Notes: generated by a model from the letters alone, not told the origin. Shown: positions 18,506-27,115, numbered from the stretch's first letter. The stretch: DNA of 64,000 nucleotides from UBA5109 sp965661005 (GCA_965661005.1 CBFICB010000006.1:1-64000); one strand, 5' to 3'. Numbers and translations: made by a program.

Positions 18506-19150
18506 ATGCTTAATACGCCAAATAACTTTTTAGATCATTTGATTGATAATTTCGATCAAGCCTTGAGAACGCTCAGCCCTGGCGTTGTCTCTGCCCGCAG
18601 GCCTAATCCTGCTAATTCGTCTAAGGAAAATGACCTAGACCAAAGTGAACTGAAGCACAGCGCTGGATTGATGCGCATCAATCATACTGGAGAAGTTTGT
18701 GCTCAAGCGCTTTATCAAGGACAAGCACTTACCGCAAAATTACCCGAAGTAAGAGAAAAAATGACTGTGGCTGCCGATGAAGAAACTGATCATTTAAGCT
18801 GGTGTGAAGAGCGTTTATCAGAACTTAATGATCGTCCCAGCCTGCTAAACCCGATCTGGTATGCCATGTCTTTTGGTATAGGTGCTACCGCAGGACTTTT
18901 GGGTGATAAATGGAGTCTGGGCTTTGTCGCTGAGACTGAACATCAGGTTTGCGAGCACCTCAATGAACATCTAGAAAAACTTCCGAAACAGGATAAAAAA
19001 AGTAAGGCTATTCTTGAACAAATGATCATTGATGAAGGCCAGCATGCCACTATGGCAGAACAGGCTGGAGCAGCTATTTTGCCCCAGGCTGTCAAAACAT
19101 CCATGACTCTCATGTCAAAAGTCATGAAACAAACAGCCTACCGGCTCTAA
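18506..19150 (+). CDS. coq7: Ubiquinone biosynthesis monooxygenase Coq7
   Basis: Di-iron hydroxylase acting late in ubiquinone synthesis (demethoxyubiquinone to demethylubiquinone). Carboxylate/histidine iron ligands are visible in two ExxH pairs, ADEETDHLSWC and IIDEGQHATMAEQ, plus the single Glu in NHTGEVCAQ and in VAETEHQVCEHL. The 214-residue length fits the Pseudomonas type (about 215). It is probably translated with purD (4-bp gap). In P. aeruginosa coq7 also lies near the osmC-like gene and vfr, with speD between. Confidence 0.94.
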   Translation: MLNTPNNFLDHLIDNFDQALRTLSPGVVSARRPNPANSSKENDLDQSELKHSAGLMRINHTGEVCAQALYQGQALTAKLPEVREKMTVAADEETDHLSWCEERLSELNDRPSLLNPIWYAMSFGIGATAGLLGDKWSLGFVAETEHQVCEHLNEHLEKLPKQDKKSKAILEQMIIDEGQHATMAEQAGAAILPQAVKTSMTLMSKVMKQTAYRL

Positions 19151-19159
19151 TTCAAGACT

Positions 19160-19720
19160 TCAATTAAGCTCATCATCTTCCCAAAACCGGGTTCCTTTAA
19201 ACGTTGCTTGTAAAGCAAGACCAGCCTTTGTCATTTGATATATTGTGATATTGTCTACTGTCACCTCTCCTCCAAATGCAACACCCTGATCATTAGCAAT
19301 TGCTGCGGCATCAGCCTGAGCACCAAAGGCAAGGCCATTCTCCATAAAACGCTCTAGCGCATCTTGCGTATGAAAAACCATCACAATACGAAAGTCTTTT
19401 AGTCCGGCACCAATACCAAGCCCCACTTCACCCATTTTCATATAAATTTCTTGTTGCGTTAGGTTGTTTTGCAAGACACCATAACCGCCACCAAGGCTGG
19501 CAAAAATTAGATTTATATTGGCATTGCTAAAAACCGCTACTCCAGCAGCTTCTGAAATCTGGCTTTGCACATCAGGTTTGACTGCATAGAGCTCAGAAAG
19601 CACTTGTGTCTTCATTTCCTGAACGGATTGTTGTCTTTCAGCAATTGTGCCCTGAGTGCTTGTGCAAGCTGATAACAGCATGCTGAATAATAGAACCATT
19701 CGTGTAATGACTTTGTTCAT
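19160..19720 (-). CDS. YSC84-type lipid-binding domain lipoprotein
   Basis: A 186-residue lipoprotein. Its signal peptide ends in a lipobox (LLSACTS), and the mature part resembles the YSC84/Ysc84 domain, with GVAVFSN, LGGGYGVL, GLGIGAGLKD and AFGAQADAAA segments. The bacterial proteins have no firmly assigned role; related eukaryotic domains bind phosphoinositides. It is convergent with coq7 (10-bp gap) and occupies the place where Pseudomonas has speD. Confidence 0.75.
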   Translation of the reverse strand: MNKVITRMVLLFSMLLSACTSTQGTIAERQQSVQEMKTQVLSELYAVKPDVQSQISEAAGVAVFSNANINLIFASLGGGYGVLQNNLTQQEIYMKMGEVGLGIGAGLKDFRIVMVFHTQDALERFMENGLAFGAQADAAAIANDQGVAFGGEVTVDNITIYQMTKAGLALQATFKGTRFWEDDELN

Positions 19721-19841
19721 ATTAAACTCTTTGTTATCCAGATTTAATGAATTTTAATGGCTTGTATATAAATTACGGTTTTAATACTGCGCTCAATCCA
19801 GCTTCCTTAATTCTAGACGATCTGAATGCTCAATCCGTGAA

Positions 19842-20261
19842 TCAGGCAGCAATTATTTCAACACTGTGTGATATTTCAACACCCGCTTTTTGAAGCATTA
19901 TAGAAGCAGAACAGTATTTTTCTGCCGATAATTCTACCGCTCTTTTCACTTTATTCTCGTCAAGACCCTTGCCGCTTACTTTAAAATGAAGATGAATTTT
20001 TTCAAACACAGCGGGTATAGCATCGGCACGTTCGCCATCAAGTTCTACACGACAATCCGTAACATCCTGACGGGCTTTTTTAAGTATGTTGATCACATCG
20101 ACGGTTGAACACGTCCCCACACTCATCAACATCAACTCCATGGGGCGCATTCCCTGATTAAGCCCGCCAATGGACTCAGGGCCATCGACCATGACTTTAT
20201 GCCCAGTGCCCGATTCCCCTTGCATCAGAGCATTTCCTAACCAATTAATTGTTGCTTTCAT
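19842..20261 (-). CDS. OsmC-family protein
   Basis: A 139-residue OsmC/Ohr-fold protein with the two conserved Cys in VGTCSTVDV and KYCSASIML, the peroxidatic pair in characterised thiol peroxidases of this fold. It is divergent from crp, as E. coli yhfA and the Pseudomonas PA0653 gene are from crp and vfr. It is closer to the YhfA subgroup than to OsmC or Ohr proper, judging by context. Confidence 0.88.
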   Translation of the reverse strand: MKATINWLGNALMQGESGTGHKVMVDGPESIGGLNQGMRPMELMLMSVGTCSTVDVINILKKARQDVTDCRVELDGERADAIPAVFEKIHLHFKVSGKGLDENKVKRAVELSAEKYCSASIMLQKAGVEISHSVEIIAA

Positions 20262-20341
20262 AAGCTTATAACCTAAATCTGATTTGGTATTTAATTATCG
20301 CATAGCCGCTTTGTAGAAGCTTATATACAGAAGCTTGAATC

Positions 20342-20382
20342 ACTCATTAGTACACTACAATGAGTAAAAATAGCAGTACAAT
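20342..20382 (+). promoter_or_regulatory. Candidate crp promoter with overlapping palindrome
   Basis: An inverted repeat ACTCATT (20342-20348) / AATGAGT (20359-20365) with a 10-bp spacer overlaps a weak -35 (ACTACA, 20354-20359). This is set 17 bp from a -10-like TACAAT (20377-20382), about 70 bp before the crp ATG. The palindrome is not a TGTGA-N6-TCACA CRP box. Confidence 0.4.
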
Positions 20383-20449
20383 AGCGCCGAGAAATGTTTT
20401 ATTCTTAATCGATCAGTTATTAAATCAATTAAAACATTAGGAGTTCTTC

Positions 20450-21085
20450 ATGGCGTTGATGGCAATTACACCTCATATCCATGATCTTGAAAACTTTTTA
20501 AGTCATTCACATCGTCAGAAATTCCCGAACAAGACCACTATTATTCATGAAGGCGATAGATCCTAAACGCTTTATTATATTGTCAGCGGCTCGGTATCGG
20601 TCATTCTTGAAGACGAAGAAGGCAAGGAAGCAATTATTACTTATTTAAACCCTGGTGATTTTTTTGGCGAAATGGGTCTATTTGAAATTGGTGAATCACG
20701 AAGTGCCTGCGTCAGAACTCGTACTGAGGTAGAAATAGCTGAAATTAGTTACTCTAATTTTAGTGAATATACCAAACAACATCCCGAAATCCTCTATACA
20801 ATCGGTGAGCAAATGGCTCATCGCTTACGCAATACGACACAACGTGTTGCAGATCTTTCCTTTCTTGACGTTACGGGTCGAATTGCCAGCCAGCTACTCA
20901 CTCTGAGCAGAGAACCGGATGCAATGACTCATCCTGACGGCATGCAAATTAAAATTACCCGTCAGGAATTAGGCAGAATAGTGAATTGCTCCAGAGAAAT
21001 GGCAGGGCGTGTACTAAAAGACCTTGAAGAACAGGGATTAATCGAAGTGCATGGCAAAACTATCGTAGTATTTGGCACCCGCTAA
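20450..21085 (+). pseudogene. crp: crp/vfr regulator interrupted by an in-frame TAA
   Basis: The reading frame from the ATG at 20450 (AGGAG upstream) would encode 211 residues aligned end to end with E. coli CRP and Pseudomonas Vfr. However, codon 39 (20564-20566) is TAA, where both relatives have Glu (GDR-x-E-TLYY), a single G-to-T change from GAA. The rest is intact: cAMP-site GEMGLFE and SRSACVR, the LDVTGRIA hinge, and HTH residues ITRQELGRIVNCSREMAGR. There is no frameshift and the C-terminus keeps VVFGTR. The next ATG (20672) would lose most of the cAMP-binding beta-roll. It is either a very recent null mutation, a within-population variant, or a sequence error. Confidence 0.85.
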
Positions 21086-21095
21086 ACTTCAGCCC

Positions 21096-21896
21096 TTAGC
21101 CAAAAAAGAAAAGTTCCTGTAGCTTTTTACCGGGATCAGGAGCTCGCATAAATGTCTCTCCTACCAGAAAACCATAAACACCATGTTGGATCATTTCATC
21201 CACATCTTCTCTGGCATGGATGCCGCTTTCAGTCACTACAGAAGTCCCTTCCGGTATTTCCTTTAGAAGATCATAAGTGGTGTCCAGTCGAGTATTAAAG
21301 TTATGCAAATCCCGGTTATTAATGCCAATAAGCTCTGGTTTTAATTTAAGCGCTGACTCCAGTTCAGCAAGATTATGAACTTCTATTAAATAATCCAATC
21401 CTAGATCTGTTGCGCAACTTGCTAATTCATGCAACTGCTTTTCATCCAAGGCTGCAACTATCAAGAGTATACAGTCAGCACCAAGCATTCTAGATTCAAC
21501 AATTTGATAAGGGTCTATCATGAAATCTTTACGGATGACGGGCAAAGAACAAGCTGCTTTAGCTTCCAATAAGTAATCGTCATGACCCTGAAAAAAATCT
21601 ACATCGGTTAATACTGAAAGACAAGTGGCGCCATTTTCAGCATAGCTTTGAGCAATGGTTTGGGGCTGAAAATCCTCACGCAATAGACCTTTACTGGGGG
21701 AGGCTTTTTTAATTTCAGCAATAACCGCTGGACGCTTACGGCTTATTTGCTGAGCCAAGGCTTGAGAAAACCCACGCAGCTTATCCTGCTCTGCAATGTT
21801 TTTTTCCAGCTCAGATAGAGAACGTATTTTTTTACGTTCGCTGACTTCTTCCTGCTTACGTTGCAGAATTTTCTTTAAAATTGTTGGTTTTTCCAC
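21096..21896 (-). CDS. trpC: Indole-3-glycerol phosphate synthase
   Basis: Ring-closing step of tryptophan synthesis, as a single-domain TIM barrel without the TrpF fusion. It has the N-terminal PTILKKILQRKQEEV, AEIKKASPSKG with the catalytic Lys, VIRKDFMID, ESRMLGADCILLI and GINNRDLHNF. The frame extends to a TTG at 21929. The GTG at 21896 is preferred because AAGGAAG lies 7 bases upstream and the protein then begins MEKPTILKK, as in Pseudomonas. It follows trpG directly with no trpD between and is convergent with crp (10 bp). Confidence 0.93.
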   Translation of the reverse strand: MEKPTILKKILQRKQEEVSERKKIRSLSELEKNIAEQDKLRGFSQALAQQISRKRPAVIAEIKKASPSKGLLREDFQPQTIAQSYAENGATCLSVLTDVDFFQGHDDYLLEAKAACSLPVIRKDFMIDPYQIVESRMLGADCILLIVAALDEKQLHELASCATDLGLDYLIEVHNLAELESALKLKPELIGINNRDLHNFNTRLDTTYDLLKEIPEGTSVVTESGIHAREDVDEMIQHGVYGFLVGETFMRAPDPGKKLQELFFFG

Positions 21897-21965
21897 CTGA
21901 ACTTCCTTCAATTTACCCAACCCTATCAATGCCGGATTTATAATTTATTGCAATTAAGATTATTG

Positions 21966-22559
21966 TTAAAAACTAGGGGAGTTGGTATCCAGGAAGTTTT
22001 TTAGCAAAGCATGCCCATGTTCAGTAAGTATGGACTCCGGGTGAAATTGCACACCTTCTATCGGGAATTCCTTATGTCTAAGGGCCATAATTTCTTCATG
22101 CTCTCCATTCTCATCAAGCGTCCATGCGCTTACTTCAAGGCAGTCCGGTAATGATGCTTGCTCAACCACAAGAGAGTGGTAGCGAGTTGCCTCAAAGGGA
22201 GTCTTTAGAGCATCGAACACTCCTCGACCATTATGATGAATATCAGAGAGCTTGCCATGCATAACTTGTTTAGCTCTGACTGTTTTACCACCAAAGGCTT
22301 CCCCTATACTTTGGTGTCCCAAACACACTCCAAGAATCGGGGCCTTACCGGCAAAGTGCTTGATCACTTCTACTGATATTCCTGCTTCCTGGGGAGTACA
22401 GGGACCAGGAGAGACAACAATATGGCTCGGTTGCAATGCCTCCAGCTCAGCAATACTGATTTCATCATTACGATAAACAGCCACTTCCATGCCGAGCTCA
22501 CCAAAATACTGAACCAGGTTATAGGTGAAAGAATCATAGTTATCAATCATAGCCAACAT
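21966..22559 (-). CDS. trpG: Anthranilate synthase component II (glutamine amidotransferase)
   Basis: Supplies ammonia from glutamine to TrpE. The 197-residue class I amidotransferase has the nucleophile Cys in GVCLGHQSIGE, the oxyanion segment SPGPCTPQEAG and the His/Glu pair in FHPESILTEHG. Its ATG overlaps the trpE stop by one base (TAATG), so translation is coupled. It may also serve PabB in folate synthesis, as TrpG/PabA proteins often do. Confidence 0.95.
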   Translation of the reverse strand: MLAMIDNYDSFTYNLVQYFGELGMEVAVYRNDEISIAELEALQPSHIVVSPGPCTPQEAGISVEVIKHFAGKAPILGVCLGHQSIGEAFGGKTVRAKQVMHGKLSDIHHNGRGVFDALKTPFEATRYHSLVVEQASLPDCLEVSAWTLDENGEHEEIMALRHKEFPIEGVQFHPESILTEHGHALLKNFLDTNSPSF

Positions 22560-24040
22560 TATTGCATTCCTTCTTCAGCTAGTTTGACCGCTTGAAACAA
22601 TGCTCTGGCTTTATTCATGGTCTCTTTCCATTCCAGGCTAGGGACGGAATCGGCAACGATGCCAGCACCAGCTTCAACATAAAGCATATTGTCTTTAATA
22701 ACTGCAGTACGAATAGCGATGGCCATATCCATATTGCCATTCCAGGATAAATAACCCATCGCACCACCATAGATACCGCGTTTTACCGGCTCAAATTCAT
22801 CGATAATTTCCATGGCTCGCACCTTTGGTGCACCACTCAAGGTGCCAACCGGCAATGTTGCCTTCAATACATCCAGAGCAGTTTTATCTGCTGCAATTTC
22901 GCTTTCTACATTTGATGCAATATGCATAACATGAGAATAACGTTCGACAAACATCTTGCGAGTAACATCGACAGACCCGGTTTTCGATACACGCCCGGCA
23001 TCATTACGACTTAAATCTATCAACATTAAATGCTCTGCCCTTTCTTTCTCATCGGCGAGCAGATCTTTCTCAAGTGCCAGATCTTCTTCATCTGTATGGC
23101 CGCGACGGCGCGTGCCTGCCAGAGGCCTGACTGTTATATGTCCCTCTTCAACTCGCGCCAGTATTTCGGGAGAAGCACTGACTATATGAAAATCTTCAAG
23201 GTCCATAAATACCATATAAGGTGATGGATTTAATTGCCTTAGGGCACGATAAACATTCAAGGCCTCACCTTGAAAAGGGATGCTCATTCTTTGTGCCAAC
23301 ACAACCTGAAATACATCACCGGCCATAATGTATTCCTTAATTTTTTCAACCGCATCTTTATAGGCTGCTTCGCCAAAACTTGATATGAAACTCGCCTCAT
23401 CAACTTCACTACTTTGTGGAACGGGACGAAACAAAGCAGGATCCAGTGGCTTATGTAACTCTTGGGTCAAGGTATCCAAACGACCCTGAGCTAGTGCAAA
23501 GGCATCATCTTGAGAAGGGTCAGCATAAGCCAGTAAGGAGATCGTTCCACGCAAGTTATCAAATACGATAACTTCTTCAGAAACCATTAATACAATATCG
23601 GGTGTTCCGACAGTATCTTGAGGAGCGCTGTGAGCAACCTTATGCTCAACATATCGAATTGTATCGTAAGCAAAGTAGCCAACTAAACCGCCATTGAAAC
23701 GAGGCAAGCCTTCCAGCTCAGGAATCTTGTAATGCTGTTGGAAGACTTCGATATCAGTAAAGGGATCTGAGCTATGCTGCTGCTGAATGATTTCCCCGTT
23801 TTGTTCCACGGTGAAATCATTGCCGCTGACTTTTAGAATGGTTTTACAGGGCAAGCCAATGATTGAATATCTTCCCCATTTTTCGCCTCCCTGAACAGAT
23901 TCAAGAAAATAACTATAGGGGCCTTTGGCTAATTTTAAATAGACACTAAGAGGCGTTTCTAGGTCGGCAAGAACTTCTCGAACCAGAGGAATACGGTTGT
24001 AACCCTGACTGACAAGGTCGTTGAACTGCTGAATATTCAT
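22559..24040 (-). CDS. trpE: Anthranilate synthase component I
   Basis: Converts chorismate and ammonia to anthranilate. The 493-residue protein has the N-terminal tryptophan feedback site FLESVQGGEKWGRYS and the chorismate-binding C-terminal domain with LAGTRRRGHTDEEDLALE, DLSRNDAGRVS and GGAMGYLSWNGNMDMAIAIR. Its ATG overlaps the rpe stop (ATGA), giving rpe-trpE as in Pseudomonas but without the gph gene that usually separates them there. Confidence 0.96.
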   Translation of the reverse strand: MNIQQFNDLVSQGYNRIPLVREVLADLETPLSVYLKLAKGPYSYFLESVQGGEKWGRYSIIGLPCKTILKVSGNDFTVEQNGEIIQQQHSSDPFTDIEVFQQHYKIPELEGLPRFNGGLVGYFAYDTIRYVEHKVAHSAPQDTVGTPDIVLMVSEEVIVFDNLRGTISLLAYADPSQDDAFALAQGRLDTLTQELHKPLDPALFRPVPQSSEVDEASFISSFGEAAYKDAVEKIKEYIMAGDVFQVVLAQRMSIPFQGEALNVYRALRQLNPSPYMVFMDLEDFHIVSASPEILARVEEGHITVRPLAGTRRRGHTDEEDLALEKDLLADEKERAEHLMLIDLSRNDAGRVSKTGSVDVTRKMFVERYSHVMHIASNVESEIAADKTALDVLKATLPVGTLSGAPKVRAMEIIDEFEPVKRGIYGGAMGYLSWNGNMDMAIAIRTAVIKDNMLYVEAGAGIVADSVPSLEWKETMNKARALFQAVKLAEEGMQ

Positions 24041-24711
24041 GACTTATCAAGTTCCGCACGCATCCTTTGTATGGTTGATTGGTAATCTTTGCTACCAAAT
24101 ATTGCTGAGCCAGCCACAAACATGTCAGCTCCAGCCTGAGCAATTTCCCCAATATTATCGACGCTTACACCACCATCAACTTCAAGCCGAATACTGCAGC
24201 CGCTCTTATCAATCATTTTCCTGACCTGAGTAAGTTTTGCTAAAGTGGAGGGTATAAATTTCTGTCCACCAAAGCCTGGATTAACCGACATTAGCAAAAT
24301 AACATCGAGCTTATCCATCACGTGTTCAAGATAATTGAGCGGTGTTGCCGGATTGAAAACCAAACCCGATTGACACCCCAAAGATTTAATCAACTCAAGA
24401 GAGCGGTCAATATGATTACTGGCTTCAGGGTGAAAAGTAATATAGCTAGCGCCCGCTGCAGCAAAATCCTTGATAAGACTGTCTACCGGAGACACCATCA
24501 AATGAACATCAATAGGAGCCTTGATACCATAGTCAACCAGGGCTTGGCAGACCATTGGCCCTATCGTGAGATTAGGCACATAATGATTATCCATGACATC
24601 AAAGTGCACAACATCTGCACCCGCTGAAAGCACAGCCTCGACCTCTTCACCTAAACGGGCAAAGTCGGCAGAAAGGATTGATGGAGCAATTAAAAAATCT
24701 TGCTTGTTCAT
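24037..24711 (-). CDS. rpe: Ribulose-phosphate 3-epimerase
   Basis: Interconverts ribulose 5-phosphate and xylulose 5-phosphate in the pentose phosphate pathway. The 224-residue TIM barrel has APSILSADFARLGEE, the metal/catalytic FDVMDNHYVPN and DVHLMV segments, SVNPGFGGQKFIP and the catalytic LEVDGGV. It is the first gene of the rpe-trpE-trpG-trpC run. Confidence 0.97.
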   Translation of the reverse strand: MNKQDFLIAPSILSADFARLGEEVEAVLSAGADVVHFDVMDNHYVPNLTIGPMVCQALVDYGIKAPIDVHLMVSPVDSLIKDFAAAGASYITFHPEASNHIDRSLELIKSLGCQSGLVFNPATPLNYLEHVMDKLDVILLMSVNPGFGGQKFIPSTLAKLTQVRKMIDKSGCSIRLEVDGGVSVDNIGEIAQAGADMFVAGSAIFGSKDYQSTIQRMRAELDKS

Positions 24712-24842
24712 TGCATTTCTATAAGGCTGTTAACGATAGGCGCTCATTGTACAAGGTTTAATCTGGAGTGTCCCGCACACACTGCTATTGCGCCTATCAC
24801 TATCCTGACCAGATCAGCCTCAAATATTACCGGGGCTGAAGC

Positions 24843-25463
24843 TTATTTATAGACACTTTCAATTTGTCTAATCATTTGCTGGGGATCGGTATAATGTAGA
24901 TCGATCGGGTAAATCTCTCCCGACCTTAATACCGCAATGCTAGGGAAGCTATTCATTCCCATCTGTCTTGACTCTTTAATTTCAGCTAACAAAGTCTTCT
25001 GGGTTGATTCATCGACAAGCTGCCTTGAAAATTGCTGAACATCAAGACCAATTTCCCCTGCCAGTTCTATCAGCGTCGTATTCTCAGATGGATTTCTGGC
25101 TTCCTGGTAGTATGCCTGCTGAATTTGCGCGGTCATTTTTTGATCAAATTCATCACCCTGAGCACGCGCAGCTATGACAGCACGATTTGCTGGATAGGTA
25201 GAGCGTCTTGGTGAACACTTTTCCCAGAATTCAAAATTGAAATCAGTGCCGGGTATTGTTTGCTGAATGCGTTGCCAGGTTTGCTGCAGCATCTGACGCA
25301 TGGGTTCAGGCATTGGTAAATCTGTATCCGGCGCCAACCCTCCCAACAAGCTGCGAATTTGTAACTTGTCTGCAACTGCGTCAAAAATGACACGGCGAGT
25401 GGGCTCAAAGCCCCAACACCAACTGCACATCGGATCATGAACATAAAATAAAGTATTTTGCAC
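24843..25463 (-). CDS. DsbA-family (FrnE-like) thioredoxin-fold protein
   Basis: A 206-residue cytoplasmic protein with no signal peptide. The active-site motif CSWC lies near the N-terminus (DPMCSWCWGF, residues 9-18), followed by the helical insertion typical of the DsbA/FrnE group, and a cis-Pro-like FPSIAVLRSGEIYPI loop. It is likely a thiol-disulfide or glutathione-linked oxidoreductase; the substrate is unknown. It begins with GTG at 25463 and I see no strong Shine-Dalgarno sequence. A stand-alone transcription unit. Confidence 0.82.
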   Translation of the reverse strand: MQNTLFYVHDPMCSWCWGFEPTRRVIFDAVADKLQIRSLLGGLAPDTDLPMPEPMRQMLQQTWQRIQQTIPGTDFNFEFWEKCSPRRSTYPANRAVIAARAQGDEFDQKMTAQIQQAYYQEARNPSENTTLIELAGEIGLDVQQFSRQLVDESTQKTLLAEIKESRQMGMNSFPSIAVLRSGEIYPIDLHYTDPQQMIRQIESVYK

Positions 25464-25779
25464 AAATATGACCTGGCTTGTTAAACAGATAGAGAAAGTA
25501 TAAAAGCCTCTATTGAACTAAGCCAGTGCACACCAGGCCTTTAAAGCAAAGGCATTTGCAAAAGATCCTCAATTCTTGGTGCAGATCCAGACATATGATG
25601 ACTAGAAAACCCGGTCTTGGCCTATTGGTCTAGCCATATCTTTCCTTGCTTTAGAAGCAATCTTCAAAATACTGGACAAGTTCCTAAGCTAGAAGATATC
25701 TTCTGTCTTTAAAGCAGAGCGCATTAAATCAAAACAGAAGCCTGCTCATATTATTAATACCCCGCCCGGGAGAGAAAAA
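25464..25779. other. Intergenic region without a gene
   Basis: This is the divergent spacer between the DsbA-like gene and the exported FAH-family gene. I see no coding frame. A small hairpin (GCCTTT/AAAGGC around 25538-25554) lacks a T-run. The right end carries a GGGAGAG Shine-Dalgarno sequence for the downstream gene. No clear consensus promoter was found. Confidence 0.6.
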
Positions 25780-26931
25780 ATGATTAAAACAAACCTGATT
25801 ACCATAATGCTTATTGCAACACTGACTGTGTTTGTCAATCCGAACAATATTCATGCTCAGGATCTGGAGTCGGCAATGCCTTTCAAGGTTGGAACCTTCG
25901 CCATCAATGATATTCCGACAGTAGGTCTGGTTTTGCAGAATGATGAGCTGATTATTGATCTTGCAGCTGCTAACCGTGCCCTAGAGCTAATGCCACAGTA
26001 CAGTAGAGTGGGCATGCCAGAGGATATGTTAGGCCTTATCGCACAATACGAGTATGGACTGAAATACCGTATCTACGAGATCGTAAACTGGCTCGTGGAA
26101 GATAATCTGCTAAGTAGCAACTCTCAGCGAAACTTTGTGCACCCGGTTGAATCAGTTGACATCATGGCTCCAATTCAATATCCCAGCAAACTCATGAATG
26201 CGGCCGTCAATTTTTATACTCATGCCTGTGAAGGATGTAACGACGATGAACAGGCTGTCATGAACCGCGAGCGTCAAGTCAATCGCGGCGTACCCTATTT
26301 GTTTCTTAAACCAACAAGAGGAGCAATCATTGGCGATGGTGACGATATCATCATGCCTTATGGGCGTGACCGCATTGAATGGGAAGTTGAAATGGCTATT
26401 GTTTTTGGTCGCTCAGGCAAGTATATCTCTGCCAGCCGCGCCTATGACCATGTCTTCGGCTACATGGTTGCGATGGATATTTCTGATCGAGGAGGACGTC
26501 CTGCCGGTGGCTTCGATGGCGGTACAGACTGGTTCGTTAGTAAGGGGCATGACACTTTTGCACCACATGGCCCATGGATAGTTCCAAAAGAATTCTATGG
26601 TGACCCGATGGAACGTTTACACCAGACCCTGGTCATCGATGGGGTGACTGTGCAGGAGGCAAGAGCCGGCGATATGATTCACAATATCCCTGAGCTCATC
26701 GAATATGCTTCGTCTATAATTACGATCTTTCCAGGTGATGTATTGCAAAGTGGAACCTCTGGCGGTACTGGTGCCGGCAGAGTTGAACGCGCCACTGGCT
26801 CAGGATATTTAGTTGATGGTGAAACCATCAGAGCAAGCATAGAAGGAATCGGCACTTTACATCACACCGTCAGACTGGAGCAAAGTATTCCTGATGACTT
26901 GTCTGGTTCACAATTACCGCCAACACGATAA
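25780..26931 (+). CDS. Exported fumarylacetoacetate hydrolase (FAH)-family protein
   Basis: A 383-residue protein with a clear N-terminal signal peptide (residues 1-27, cleavage near IHAQ-D) ahead of an FAH-fold catalytic domain. Metal-ligand motifs WEVEMAIVFG and GYMVAMDISDRGG are visible, followed by SKGHDTFAPHGPW and the family end SGTSGGTGAGR. FAH-family enzymes hydrolyse or decarboxylate dioxo acids, mostly in aromatic or tyrosine catabolism and in the cytoplasm, so secretion is unusual. It stands alone, with a strong GGGAGAG Shine-Dalgarno sequence. The substrate is unknown. Confidence 0.85.
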   Translation: MIKTNLITIMLIATLTVFVNPNNIHAQDLESAMPFKVGTFAINDIPTVGLVLQNDELIIDLAAANRALELMPQYSRVGMPEDMLGLIAQYEYGLKYRIYEIVNWLVEDNLLSSNSQRNFVHPVESVDIMAPIQYPSKLMNAAVNFYTHACEGCNDDEQAVMNRERQVNRGVPYLFLKPTRGAIIGDGDDIIMPYGRDRIEWEVEMAIVFGRSGKYISASRAYDHVFGYMVAMDISDRGGRPAGGFDGGTDWFVSKGHDTFAPHGPWIVPKEFYGDPMERLHQTLVIDGVTVQEARAGDMIHNIPELIEYASSIITIFPGDVLQSGTSGGTGAGRVERATGSGYLVDGETIRASIEGIGTLHHTVRLEQSIPDDLSGSQLPPTR

Positions 26932-26981
26932 TCTTGGATTTAATGCTAAAAAATAATAGTTAAGATCTAAGGCTAAAAAAT

Positions 26982-27035
26982 GGGGCAGTGACTATTTTTC
27001 AAATCGAATGTTTTTGAATTGGAACTGCCCCTTTT
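26982..27035. terminator. Long hairpin with T-run (terminator or REP-like palindrome)
   Basis: GGGGCAGT (26982-26989) pairs with ACTGCCCC (27024-27031), with an inner TTCAAA/TTTGAA pairing, followed by TTTT. It can end the FAH gene transcript. Its shape, with a G-rich foot and an AT-rich inner arm, also resembles the intergenic palindromes linked to REP-associated transposases. No second copy was noticed in the window. Confidence 0.6.
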
Positions 27036-27115
27036 ACTGTTTACTTAAGTGTCATTTTCCAACAGCTTAAGCTCTTTCAACTGATCAGCAGGCATCCATT
27101 AAAGCCAATCCAAAC

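Noticed and set aside
20564..20566. Programmed readthrough or recoding (selenocysteine, pyrrolysine) at the crp stop
   Set aside because: The codon is TAA, not TGA or TAG, no SECIS-like hairpin follows directly, and relatives have ordinary Glu there; mutation or error is simpler.
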